From the NCBI RefSeq assembly GCF_900129875.1, contig NZ_FQXC01000001.1:992001-1056000 (forward strand): DNA of 64,000 nt. Reading direction: 5' to 3'. Of this stretch, positions 16,863 to 24,048 are shown one piece after another. Each line of letters starts with the position of its first letter. Positions within the stretch are counted from its first letter, which is position 1. The notes beneath the pieces are model-generated. The model ran no database searches, had not been told where the DNA came from, and worked only from the letters and a program-made list of their open reading frames with translations. The translations under genes were made by a program, and so were the position numbers. The stretch is from Marivita hallyeonensis. GTDB taxonomy: Bacteria > Pseudomonadota > Alphaproteobacteria > Rhodobacterales > Rhodobacteraceae.

Positions 16863-17990
16863 GTGACGACATTTGAAAATCCCGGACCGGTCGAAGAGAA
16901 CTGGCGCGACGCGATTTCCTCGGTCGAGGAAATCATCGAGGACGCGCGCAACGGCAAAATGTTCATTCTGGTCGATCACGAGGATCGGGAGAACGAAGGC
17001 GACCTGGTGATCCCGGCGCAGTGGGCGACACCGGATGCGATCAACTTCATGGCGATGCACGGGCGGGGCCTGATCTGTCTTGCGATGACGTCGGGCCGGA
17101 TTTCGGAGCTTGGGCTTGAACTCATGTCGACGAACAATTCGTCGCGGCATGAGACAGCGTTCACGATTTCCATTGAAGCGCGCGAAGGCGTGACGACGGG
17201 GATCTCGGCGGCGGACCGGGCGCGGACGGTGGCCGTGGCGATCGACGGCACGAAAGGGGCGCAGGACATCGCGACGCCGGGGCATGTGTTCCCGCTGCGC
17301 GCGAAAGACGGTGGCGTTCTGGTGCGGGCCGGGCATACCGAGGCGGCGGTGGATGTGAGCCGTCTGGCGGGGCTGAACCCGGCCGGTGTGATCTGTGAGA
17401 TCATGAATGAAGACGGCACCATGGCGCGACTGCCGGAGCTGGTGGCGTTTGCGCAGTTGCACGGGCTCAAGATCGGAACGATCAGCGATCTGATTTCCTA
17501 CCGTCGCCGCAATGACAACCTTGTCCGCGTGCGGCAGCAGGAGACCATCACCTCGGAATTCGGAGGCGAGTGGGACATGCGGATCTATACCGACGAGACG
17601 CATGGGGATGAGCATGTCGTGCTGACCAAGGGTGATCTGTCGGGCGACGATCCCGTTCTGGTGCGGATGCACGCGATGGATCCGATGCTGGATGTGATCG
17701 GCACCGGACCGAAGGGGCGTGCGCATGAGTTCCAGCACGCGATGGAGGCGGTCGCCGCCGAGGGACGTGGCGTTGTGGTTCTTTTGCGCGATACGTCGAT
17801 GAAGATGGATGTGGGCGACGAGGTGTCGCCGAAGACCCTGCGCCAGTACGGGTTGGGCGCGCAGATCCTGTCGTCCCTGGGCCTGTCCAAGCTGACGCTT
17901 TTGACCAATTCACCGACACCGAAGGTGGTTGGGCTGGAGGCCTACGGGCTTGAAATCGTTGGAACACGCAGAATTTCGGAGTTGGGCTGA
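16863..17990 (+). CDS. ribBX: 3,4-dihydroxy-2-butanone-4-phosphate synthase with degenerate GCHII domain (RibBX)
   Basis: 375 residues. The N-terminal part (about 15-215) is DHBP synthase, with DHEDRENEGDLV, GRGLICLAMT and RAGHTEAAVD motifs, making the four-carbon unit of riboflavin from ribulose 5-phosphate. The C-terminal part follows the GTP cyclohydrolase II outline, but the zinc-binding Cys cluster (normally CLTGD..G..C.C) is replaced by MDPMLDVIGTGPKGRAHE, and the RQEGRGIGL motif is replaced by LLRDTSMKMDVG. This is the RibBX pattern known in proteobacteria, so GTP cyclohydrolase II must be encoded elsewhere. GTG start. Overlaps ribH by 1 base. Confidence 0.9.
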   Translation: MTTFENPGPVEENWRDAISSVEEIIEDARNGKMFILVDHEDRENEGDLVIPAQWATPDAINFMAMHGRGLICLAMTSGRISELGLELMSTNNSSRHETAFTISIEAREGVTTGISAADRARTVAVAIDGTKGAQDIATPGHVFPLRAKDGGVLVRAGHTEAAVDVSRLAGLNPAGVICEIMNEDGTMARLPELVAFAQLHGLKIGTISDLISYRRRNDNLVRVRQQETITSEFGGEWDMRIYTDETHGDEHVVLTKGDLSGDDPVLVRMHAMDPMLDVIGTGPKGRAHEFQHAMEAVAAEGRGVVVLLRDTSMKMDVGDEVSPKTLRQYGLGAQILSSLGLSKLTLLTNSPTPKVVGLEAYGLEIVGTRRISELG

Positions 17991-18538
17991 TGGCGTCGAT
18001 TGAGCATTACACCCTTGAGCGGCCGAGCTTTGACCGGCCCGTGAAGATCCTGATCGTGGTCGCGCCGTATTACAAGGACATCGCGGATCAGTTGATCGCG
18101 GGGGCCAAGGCCGAGATCGAAGCCTGTGGCGGTACGCATGAGTTGGTCGAAGTGCCCGGTGCCCTTGAGGTGCCGACAGCCATCGGGATCGCGGAGCGCA
18201 TGTCGAACTTCGACGGCTATGTTGCCTTGGGCTGCGTCATTCGGGGGGAGACCACCCATTACGAGACCGTGTGCAATGACAGTTCGCGCGGGATCACGCT
18301 GCTTGGCCTGCAGGGGTTGTGTATCGGCAATGGTATCCTCACCGTTGAAAACATGGGTCAGGCGCAGGCGCGGGCCGAGGTCGACGGCCAGAACAAAGGC
18401 GGCGGTGCGGCGGCAGCGGCCTTGCACCTGATCGCGCTCAGCCGTAAGTGGGGCGCGGCCCGCAAAGGTGTCGGATTTGTCCCGAGCACCGATGAGTTGA
18501 AGATCGCGGGTGATGCGAAAGGTCCGAAAACCGCATGA
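17990..18538 (+). CDS. ribH: 6,7-dimethyl-8-ribityllumazine synthase
   Basis: 182 residues. Condenses DHBP with 5-amino-6-ribitylaminouracil to form lumazine, the penultimate riboflavin step. Recognised by VEVPGALEVPTAI, ALGCVIRGETTHYETV (including the catalytic His region) and GNGILTVENMGQA. Slightly longer than E. coli RibH (156) because of an N-terminal extension. Placed between ribBX and nusB with overlaps on both sides, the common ribBA-ribH-nusB order. Confidence 0.96.
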   Translation: MASIEHYTLERPSFDRPVKILIVVAPYYKDIADQLIAGAKAEIEACGGTHELVEVPGALEVPTAIGIAERMSNFDGYVALGCVIRGETTHYETVCNDSSRGITLLGLQGLCIGNGILTVENMGQAQARAEVDGQNKGGGAAAAALHLIALSRKWGAARKGVGFVPSTDELKIAGDAKGPKTA

Positions 18539-19023
18539 GCCGCCCTGCCAAATCCCGAAAGTCAGATGAAAAGCGCCGCATGCGGTCTGCCTCGCGGCTC
18601 TATGCCGTTCAGGCGCTGTTCCAGATGGAGCAGTCCGGCCAGTCGGTGGATCGCGTGGCGTCGGAATTTGTCGATCATCGTTTCGGGTTGGCGCAGGAAG
18701 ACGACGCGGAGGCGTTGGTCGAAGGCGATGTCGATCTGTTCCGCGAGATCACCGAAGAGGCTGTGAACTGGCAGGCGAAGATCGACCAGATGACGGATCG
18801 CGGGCTTGTGGCGAAATGGCCGATTGCGCGGATCGATCCGACCTTGCGTGCGCTGTTTCGGGCGGCGGGCGCGGAGCTGGTGAGCACCGATACGCCCCCC
18901 AAGGTGGTCATCACCGAATATGTCGACGTGGCGCGGGCGTTTTTCCCCGAGGGCAAAGAGCCGAAATTCGTGAATGCCGTGCTGGATCATATGGCACGCG
19001 AGGCGAAACCAGAGGCCTTCTAG
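18535..19023 (+). CDS. nusB: Transcription antitermination factor NusB
   Basis: 162 residues, all-alpha NusB fold that binds boxA RNA with NusE (S10) and supports rRNA antitermination. Family features: RSASRLYAVQALFQMEQSG near the N-terminus, IARIDPTLRALFRAAGAEL, and the C-terminal VVITEYVDVARAFFPEGKEPKFVNAVLD segment. The start overlaps the ribH stop (ATGA). Confidence 0.96.
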   Translation: MSRPAKSRKSDEKRRMRSASRLYAVQALFQMEQSGQSVDRVASEFVDHRFGLAQEDDAEALVEGDVDLFREITEEAVNWQAKIDQMTDRGLVAKWPIARIDPTLRALFRAAGAELVSTDTPPKVVITEYVDVARAFFPEGKEPKFVNAVLDHMAREAKPEAF

Positions 19024-19098
19024 CGGTTTTGCGCCGAAGCGCGCTTTGACCCGGGCGGCTTGGGCGCTATCCTGTCAAAGGTGACGCAAGGAAAGACC

Positions 19099-19410
19099 AT
19101 GCCCGATCTCATCAAGCTTTATATTCGCCACTGTGCCATCGGTTTTGGCATTGCCGCCGGGTTTGTGGCGATGGTGCTGTACTTCAACGTGGCGAACCTC
19201 TGGTATCTGGTCACCCACACGGACGTGGGTCCGCTGGCGGTTTTCCTGCTGTGGGTGTTCAATGGGATCGTGTTTGCAGGGGTGCAGTTCGGGATCGCCA
19301 TCATGATGCTGAAACCCGAAGAGGCTTCGCGCGGTGGGACGCCGTCGGGGCTGGAGTCGATCCGCGTGGAAGCGGCGCCGAGCAGAATTCTCGGTATTTC
19401 AAGGAAGTAA
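19099..19410 (+). CDS. Small inner-membrane protein of unknown function
   Basis: 103 residues with two hydrophobic segments (about residues 13-35 and 47-73) and a short hydrophilic C-terminal tail. The ATG at 19099 has an AAGGAAAG ribosome site; an earlier in-frame start is less likely. No family recognised with confidence; similar two-helix proteins are found after nusB in roseobacters. It ends two bases before a candidate structured RNA. Confidence 0.65.
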   Translation: MPDLIKLYIRHCAIGFGIAAGFVAMVLYFNVANLWYLVTHTDVGPLAVFLLWVFNGIVFAGVQFGIAIMMLKPEEASRGGTPSGLESIRVEAAPSRILGISRK

Positions 19411-19412
19411 GC

Positions 19413-19629
19413 GGCGGGACCACACCAACCGTGCGGTTCTCTCATTCCCGAGGACCTGTATATACAGGTGGGCGTCGGGTAACCGGACCAGGGCCCGGAC
19501 AGAGCCAACTCCCTCGGAATTGCTTAAGGCCACCGGAATGCAACCAGTCACGAGAAGGGCAGTGCCCGCCTCACGCAGACCTAAGGCGCCCAGTGGTGCG
19601 CGGCAAGGGTAACTGAGCGTTTCTTTTTG
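19413..19629 (+). ncRNA. ssrS: Candidate structured RNA, possibly 6S RNA
   Basis: A 260-base stretch without a convincing ORF holds dense base-pairing signals. A possible closing stem is GGCGGG (19413-19418) with CCCGCC (19565-19570), enclosing about 150 bases. Internal hairpins are AACCG/CGGTT (19427-19438) and a long arm with CCCGA/TCGGG outside a perfect 16-base palindrome ACCTGTAT-ATACAGGT (19447-19479). A T-rich run at 19620-19629 could end it. Size and a long interrupted hairpin fit 6S RNA, but I cannot confirm the family without a covariance search, so the symbol is tentative. Confidence 0.42.
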
Positions 19630-19673
19630 TGTCACGCTTGATTTTTGTTCACACTTTGTTCATCTTTCCCCAC

Positions 19674-20123
19674 ATGCGTGACGATCTTCAACCCGGACAG
19701 TTTCTGGCGCGCGGCGTGTGCCGCCATCTGGCGAGCCACGGCTTCTCGGTCGTGGAGGAGTTCGTGCCGGATCGCGGTTTGCGTGTGGACGTGATGGCGC
19801 TTGGCCCGAAGGGTGAGGTCTGGGTCGTCGAATGCAAGTCATCCCGCGCCGATTTTCAGTCGGATCAGAAATGGCAGGGCTATCTGGAGTGGTGCGACCG
19901 GTATTTCTGGGCCGTCGATCTGGAGTTCCCGACCGAGTTGCTGCCTGCCGAGACGGGGTTGATCATTGCCGATGCGTATGACGCCGAGATTGTGCGAATG
20001 GCTCCGGAGGACAAGCTGGCCGCGGCGCGGCGGAACAAGCTGATCCGCAAGTTCGCGACCCACGCGGCGCGGCGTCTGCACGCGCTGCGGGACCCGGAGG
20101 CGCAGCTTAACGCTTGGGCTTGA
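19674..20123 (+). CDS. mmcB: MmcB family DNA repair protein
   Basis: 149 residues. MmcB is a restriction-endonuclease-like-fold protein linked to DNA repair in alphaproteobacteria. Catalytic-type residues of this fold are visible as D (RVDVMALG) and E-x-K (VVECKSS), with a conserved QGYLEWCDRYFWAVD segment. An upstream TTG/GTG start is possible, but the ATG at 19674 gives the normal N-terminus (MRDDLQPGQFLARGVC). Its last 17 bases overlap the convergent DUF6324 gene. Confidence 0.85.
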   Translation: MRDDLQPGQFLARGVCRHLASHGFSVVEEFVPDRGLRVDVMALGPKGEVWVVECKSSRADFQSDQKWQGYLEWCDRYFWAVDLEFPTELLPAETGLIIADAYDAEIVRMAPEDKLAAARRNKLIRKFATHAARRLHALRDPEAQLNAWA

Positions 20124-20301
20124 CCTTGCGCGCGGCCTGCGCGGCGAGGCGGATTTCTTCAGCGATTTCCTCGGCCTCTTCGGGGGAAAAGTCCATCGGG
20201 ATCTCGGCACCATCAGCGGCCACGAAGAGGCGTACCATTCCCTGATCGGTGGGGCCGATTTGCAGGTTGGCTTCGATATCGCGTTCGTCGTTGATGCCCA
20301 T
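20107..20301 (-). CDS. DUF6324 family small protein
   Basis: 64 residues, soluble: starts MGINDERDIEANLQIGP and ends in an acidic helix followed by a basic AARKVKPKR tail. Resembles the small uncharacterised DUF6324 proteins of Rhodobacteraceae. The frame stays open upstream to 20493, but that extension lies across the MarR-type operator and is not credible. Function unknown. Confidence 0.65.
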   Translation of the reverse strand: MGINDERDIEANLQIGPTDQGMVRLFVAADGAEIPMDFSPEEAEEIAEEIRLAAQAARKVKPKR

Positions 20302-20367
20302 GACCCATCTCCTTCGCTGGACGGTGCAGTAGCGAAACCGGGGGTTTCTCGCAAGGGCGGGATTTTG

Positions 20368-20405
20368 CTTGACTGAAGCAAGGATAAATCCTTGACTGCA
20401 GCAAG
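20368..20405. promoter_or_regulatory. Operator with two CTTG-N7-CAAG elements
   Basis: CTTGACTGAAGCAAG (20368-20382) and CTTGACTGCAGCAAG (20391-20405) are near-identical, each itself an inverted CTTG/CAAG, with centres 23 bases apart. Together they form a larger dyad around AAGGATAAATCCTT. It lies 16-54 bases upstream of the MarR-GNAT start, as expected for autorepression by its MarR domain. The binding protein is inferred. Confidence 0.55.
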
Positions 20406-20421
20406 CAATTTGGAGGCCGCC

Positions 20422-21333
20422 TTGGATCGTATCGACAATTTCCGTGCGCTGACACGCGATATGACCCGCGCGGTCGGCATGTTCGGGTCGCAACTTGCGG
20501 GGAGTGACCTGACGCTGACCGAAGTGCGGGTCTTCTATGAGATTGGAGAGCGGGAGTGGACCGGGCGGGCTCTGGCCGAGTACCTGGGGCTGGACGAAGG
20601 TTATGTCAGCCGGATCGTCTCGAAATTCGAGCGGCGGCGCTGGGTTGTGCGGAGGGTTTCGGAGTCTGACCGGCGCGTCCGGGTTTTGTCAGTGACACCC
20701 GAGGGCCGCGCGGAGCGGGCGGTTCTGGTGGAGCGGATGCGGGTGCGCGCCGGAGCCTTGCTGGGTGATGTACCGGAGGTCAACGCATTGCACACGGATG
20801 AAGCGGTCGGCCGGTTGCGGCATCACCTCGCGGGGGACGCGATTGCGGAGACGCCGGTGATCTATCGCGATCTGACCCCCGGGGAATCGGGCTGGTTGAT
20901 CCAACGCTTTAGCGAATTCGCGCGGTTGACCTACGGGTTCGATGCCGGGTTCGAGGCGTTGGTGGCGGAAATCTTGGTGGGCTATCTGCGCAACCACGAT
21001 CCCACGCGGGACCGGGTCTGGATTGCAGAGCGCGCGGGGCTGCGGCTGGGCACGATCATGTGCGTGCATTCAGACGATCCGGACATCTCCAAGCTGCGGT
21101 TGTTTTTCGTCGATCCGCTGGCGCGCGGGCAGGGGATCGGAGCGGAGCTGGTGGACCGTTGTATCGCGTTCGCGCGGGAGGCGGGGTACGGCAAAATGGT
21201 GCTTTGGACGCAAGGCCAGTTGCACGGGGCGATCCGGCTTTACGAACGGGCCGGGTTCGTTTGCGTCGATCGACAGACCGAGACTGACTTCGGGCAGACG
21301 GTGGAGAACCAGAGCTGGGAGCTGCTGCTGTGA
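20422..21333 (+). CDS. MarR-family regulator fused to GNAT acetyltransferase
   Basis: 303 residues with two domains. Residues about 5-140 form a MarR winged helix (LTLTEVRVFYEIGE, GLDEGYVSRIVSKFERRRWVVR, SDRRVRVLSVTPEG). Residues about 155-303 form a GNAT domain with acetyl-CoA motif VDPLARGQGIGAELV. MarR-GNAT fusions are known in proteobacteria; the acetyl acceptor is unknown. A TTG at 20392 opens the frame earlier but lies inside the operator; the TTG at 20422 follows GGAGG (20412-20416), so I start there. The next gene encodes a second, similar GNAT domain and overlaps by 4 bases. Confidence 0.85.
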   Translation: MDRIDNFRALTRDMTRAVGMFGSQLAGSDLTLTEVRVFYEIGEREWTGRALAEYLGLDEGYVSRIVSKFERRRWVVRRVSESDRRVRVLSVTPEGRAERAVLVERMRVRAGALLGDVPEVNALHTDEAVGRLRHHLAGDAIAETPVIYRDLTPGESGWLIQRFSEFARLTYGFDAGFEALVAEILVGYLRNHDPTRDRVWIAERAGLRLGTIMCVHSDDPDISKLRLFFVDPLARGQGIGAELVDRCIAFAREAGYGKMVLWTQGQLHGAIRLYERAGFVCVDRQTETDFGQTVENQSWELLL

Positions 21334-21815
21334 GCGGTGATGTGCAGCTGCGGGCGTACGGTCAGGAGGATTTCGACTGGCTCGTCGAGCTGCACCGCGT
21401 GCATTACCGCGAGGTCGACGGGTTCGACGACACCTTCGCGCCTTTGGTGGCGTCGATCCTGCGGGCGTTTCAGGACGAGCATGACCCGGCCTGTGAGCGC
21501 GGCTGGATTGCGGAGCGGGATGGCGTTCCGGTTGGCAGCATCTTTTGCGTGCGGCTGGACGAGGGCACGGCCAAGCTGCGTCTCTTTCTATTGGCACCCG
21601 AAGCGCGGGGGCAGGGGGTGGGCACGCAGTTGTTGACGGCGTGCATGGGGTTCGCGCGGGACATGGGATACCGGAAGATGCAGCTCTGGACGCATGAAAG
21701 CCATACGGCGGCCTGTGCGCTATATCGGAAATTCGGCTGGACCTGCACTTCGTCGAAGCCGGTGCACAGCTTTGGCGTTGATCTGGTGGAGCAGGCCTGG
21801 GAGATCGCGCTTTGA
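21330..21815 (+). CDS. GNAT family N-acetyltransferase (paralogue of upstream C-terminal domain)
   Basis: 161 residues, GNAT fold with acetyl-CoA motif LAPEARGQGVGTQLL near residues 89-103. It aligns along its whole length with the C-terminal GNAT domain of the preceding MarR-GNAT protein (shared WIAER, KLRLF, ARGQGxG, FAR-x-x-GY, LWT and a final W-E-I/L-x-L). It therefore looks like a tandem duplicate lacking the DNA-binding domain. GTG start within a GTGA overlap, so both are co-translated and probably under the same operator. Confidence 0.85.
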   Translation: MSGDVQLRAYGQEDFDWLVELHRVHYREVDGFDDTFAPLVASILRAFQDEHDPACERGWIAERDGVPVGSIFCVRLDEGTAKLRLFLLAPEARGQGVGTQLLTACMGFARDMGYRKMQLWTHESHTAACALYRKFGWTCTSSKPVHSFGVDLVEQAWEIAL

Positions 21816-21866
21816 CGCAGTTGGGTCTTGCATTGCTTTTGGCCTGCCGTTATCCCGCCGCGTAGT

Positions 21867-21943
21867 GCCGACATAGCTCAGTTGGTTAGAGCGCTTGATT
21901 GTGGATCAAGAGGTCCCCCGTTCGAGCCGGGGTGTCGGTACCA
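21867..21943 (+). tRNA. tRNA-His (GTG)
   Basis: 77-base cloverleaf with GTG anticodon, intact D and T arms and encoded CCA at 21941-21943. The acceptor stem pairs GCCGACA with TGTCGGT, so G1 faces U72 (wobble) and the discriminator is A73. The usual extra G-1 opposite C73 is absent. This matches the unusual tRNA-His reported for one branch of alphaproteobacteria, whose HisRS does not need G-1. Confidence 0.95.
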
Positions 21944-22101
21944 TTTCACCAAATGCCGCGTTGTCAATTTGGCATTAGTTCGAATTGCATTTGATCGTAT
22001 TGCTGTTCAAAATGCATTCTTGTTGGTTCCACATTTCCGCGTAACCGTTCTGCAGTATATTCGTAATGACACCGGGTATCGGTGTATTTGAGGATTTGAT
22101 T

Positions 22102-22689
22102 ATGATTATTGTAAGGATTTGGCAGCCCAATAAGGTTGGTGTGGGGCATGCGTCTGCGCAGTGTTTTCTCGACGGAAATCCCAACTACATTTCGTGGTGG
22201 CCTGATTTTGGGGACAAGAAGGATAGTGCGCCGGGCCGGGCTTTAGAGCGATACAACGAAGATGTGGAAATGGAAGGCAGACCAAGCGATTGGCACACAA
22301 CCATAAAGGGGCTCAACGAGCGCAAAGGCTTGGAATGGTGGCATTCATTCTCGGGCAATCCAACGAGTACTTATGATGTCAGAGGCACGAACTGCTCTTG
22401 GGCTATCGCTACCTTTTTGCTCAAATGCGGTGCAGGCGAAAAATATTCGCTCGGTCAGCATGCATACAACGTCACGACTATAGCACCAAATCTTGGCGGA
22501 TTCGGGCACATCTTGGCTTCAATACGCGCAATCAACCCTTATTCTGACATGGGCGCAAAGGTCGAATACGCAGATTACTACTCAGCGGTCTGGACTCCGG
22601 CTGATGTTCTGAGGATCGCCAACATCTGCAGTGGCAAGCGTGCTGAGGACGGACTAGCTGCCGCCAAAGCGACAGCGTTGAGGCACTAA
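22102..22689 (+). CDS. Orphan protein with permuted papain-like His/Cys motifs
   Basis: 195 residues, no signal peptide. Motifs are VGHASAQ (H16) followed by YISWWPDFGD near residues 29-38, and GTNCSWAIATFLLKCG (C98). His before Cys, with an N-C-S/E motif at the start of a helix, is the order seen in circularly permuted NlpC/P60-type enzymes (LRAT/YiiX-like); this assignment is inferred from pattern only. The gene is clearly less GC-rich than its neighbours and starts 158 bases after tRNA-His, suggesting acquired DNA. The ATG at 22102 has a weak AGGA site; an earlier ATG at 22066 is possible. Confidence 0.65.
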   Translation: MIIVRIWQPNKVGVGHASAQCFLDGNPNYISWWPDFGDKKDSAPGRALERYNEDVEMEGRPSDWHTTIKGLNERKGLEWWHSFSGNPTSTYDVRGTNCSWAIATFLLKCGAGEKYSLGQHAYNVTTIAPNLGGFGHILASIRAINPYSDMGAKVEYADYYSAVWTPADVLRIANICSGKRAEDGLAAAKATALRH

Positions 22690-22694
22690 GCGGA

Positions 22695-23012
22695 TTAGTC
22701 CGACTCTGACGAGACAACGACATTAATAACCTGCAACAGCCGCCCGCTGTCGCGGGCGAAGATCAGGATTTGGTCATCCTCGGTCACTACGGCGTACCAG
22801 TTGCGGGCCTGTGTGAAGGCTGTAGCGGTGGTGCCGTCGGGCAGAGTGATCGTGTCCGGCAAAGGTGTGGCGCTTTGTTGCGTGCGGATGACAATCAATG
22901 CGGTGATGAGTATGACACCGCCAATCATCACAGCGGTCAGGACCGTCACGAGCCGGCGCAGGAAGCGCAGGTTGGCGGGTTCGGGGGCCGGGTCTTCGGG
23001 GGCGTTTTCCAT
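22695..23012 (-). CDS. DUF6476 family single-pass membrane protein
   Basis: 105 residues: a short acidic N-terminus, one membrane segment (about residues 24-46, VTVLTAVMIGGVILITALIV) and a periplasmic domain predicted to be beta-rich. Fits the uncharacterised DUF6476 family found next to rluD in Rhodobacteraceae. Its start codon at 23010-23012 overlaps, on the other strand, the rluD start at 23011-23013, so the two genes are divergent with no space between them. Confidence 0.75.
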   Translation of the reverse strand: MENAPEDPAPEPANLRFLRRLVTVLTAVMIGGVILITALIVIRTQQSATPLPDTITLPDGTTATAFTQARNWYAVVTEDDQILIFARDSGRLLQVINVVVSSESD

Positions 23013-24048
23013 GTCTGATCCCGTCTTGCACGTCACCATTGGCGCGTCACCGCCTGCGCGCCTTGATAAGGCTTTGGCGCGAGACGTGCCAGAGGCGGCG
23101 GCGCTGTCGCGGACACGGCTGGCGCGTTTGATTTCGGACGGTGCCGTGTCGCGGGAGGGTGCGGTCCTCGATGACCCGAAAGCGCGGGTGGCCGAGGGGG
23201 ACGTGATCGAGATCGCGGTGCCGGAGGTCGTTGAAAGCCATATCGCGCCAGAGGATTTGCCGCTTGATGTGCGGTACGAAGATGAAGATCTGATCGTCGT
23301 CATGAAGCCTGCAGGCATGGTGGTTCATCCGGCACCGGGCACACCGTCGGGCACTTTGGTGAACGCGCTGTTGCATCATTTCGGTGGAAACCTGTCCGGG
23401 GTCGGCGGTGTTGGGCGACCGGGTATCGTGCACCGGATCGACAAGGATACAAGCGGGCTTTTGGTGGTGGCCAAGTCGGACCGCGCGCATCACGGGCTGG
23501 CGGAACAATTCGCCGCGCATTCGGTCGAGCGTGTGTATCAGGCGCTGGTCTACGGCGTGCCGGATCCGGGTGATCCGCGCCTGCGCGGTGTGCGCGGGGT
23601 CTCGATAGAGCCGGGGTCCGTGATCAAGATCACCAGCGATCTGGCGCGGCATAAGACCGACCGCCAGCGGCAGGCGGTGTTTTTCGGCCACGGCAAACAT
23701 GCCATCACGCGCGTGCGCGTTGTCGTGCCATTCGGCACGCCGCCGCAGGTGGCGCTGGTGGAATGCCGGTTGGAGACGGGCCGGACGCATCAGATCCGCG
23801 TGCATCTGGCCCATGCGGGCCACGGGCTGATCGGTGACGCGGTCTATGGCGGACGGCGCAAGATCGCAAAGGGCGCTTTGCCGGATGTGGCCATGGAGGC
23901 CGTGGACAGGTTCGACCGGCAGGCGTTGCACGCGGCGGTGCTGGGGTTCACGCATCCGGTGACCGGTGACGCGCTTCGGTTCGAAGCGGAAGTGCCGGAC
24001 GACATGGCCGACCTGATCGCCGCATTGCAGGTCAAAGACGCCCCGTGA
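23011..24048 (+). CDS. rluD: RluA/RluD family rRNA pseudouridine synthase
   Basis: 345 residues: N-terminal S4 RNA-binding domain (RLDKALARDVPEAAALSRTRLARLISDGAV) and a pseudouridine synthase domain with the catalytic Asp motif HRIDKDTSGLLVVAK near residue 143. C-terminal motifs TGRTHQIRVHLAHAGHGLIGDAVYGG are intact. Probably modifies 23S rRNA helix 69 like RluD, but RluC-type targets are possible. The last 17 bases overlap the convergent DUF4386 gene. Confidence 0.87.
   Translation: MSDPVLHVTIGASPPARLDKALARDVPEAAALSRTRLARLISDGAVSREGAVLDDPKARVAEGDVIEIAVPEVVESHIAPEDLPLDVRYEDEDLIVVMKPAGMVVHPAPGTPSGTLVNALLHHFGGNLSGVGGVGRPGIVHRIDKDTSGLLVVAKSDRAHHGLAEQFAAHSVERVYQALVYGVPDPGDPRLRGVRGVSIEPGSVIKITSDLARHKTDRQRQAVFFGHGKHAITRVRVVVPFGTPPQVALVECRLETGRTHQIRVHLAHAGHGLIGDAVYGGRRKIAKGALPDVAMEAVDRFDRQALHAAVLGFTHPVTGDALRFEAEVPDDMADLIAALQVKDAP

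Noticed and set aside
19413-19629. Coding piece of a split tmRNA
   Set aside because: No tag-peptide reading frame of the usual ANDNFAEE type and no convincing tRNA-like T arm were found.
21867-22700. Integrated element with att sites at tRNA-His
   Set aside because: No integrase gene and no second copy of the tRNA 3' end was found downstream, so only a general suspicion of acquired DNA is kept.
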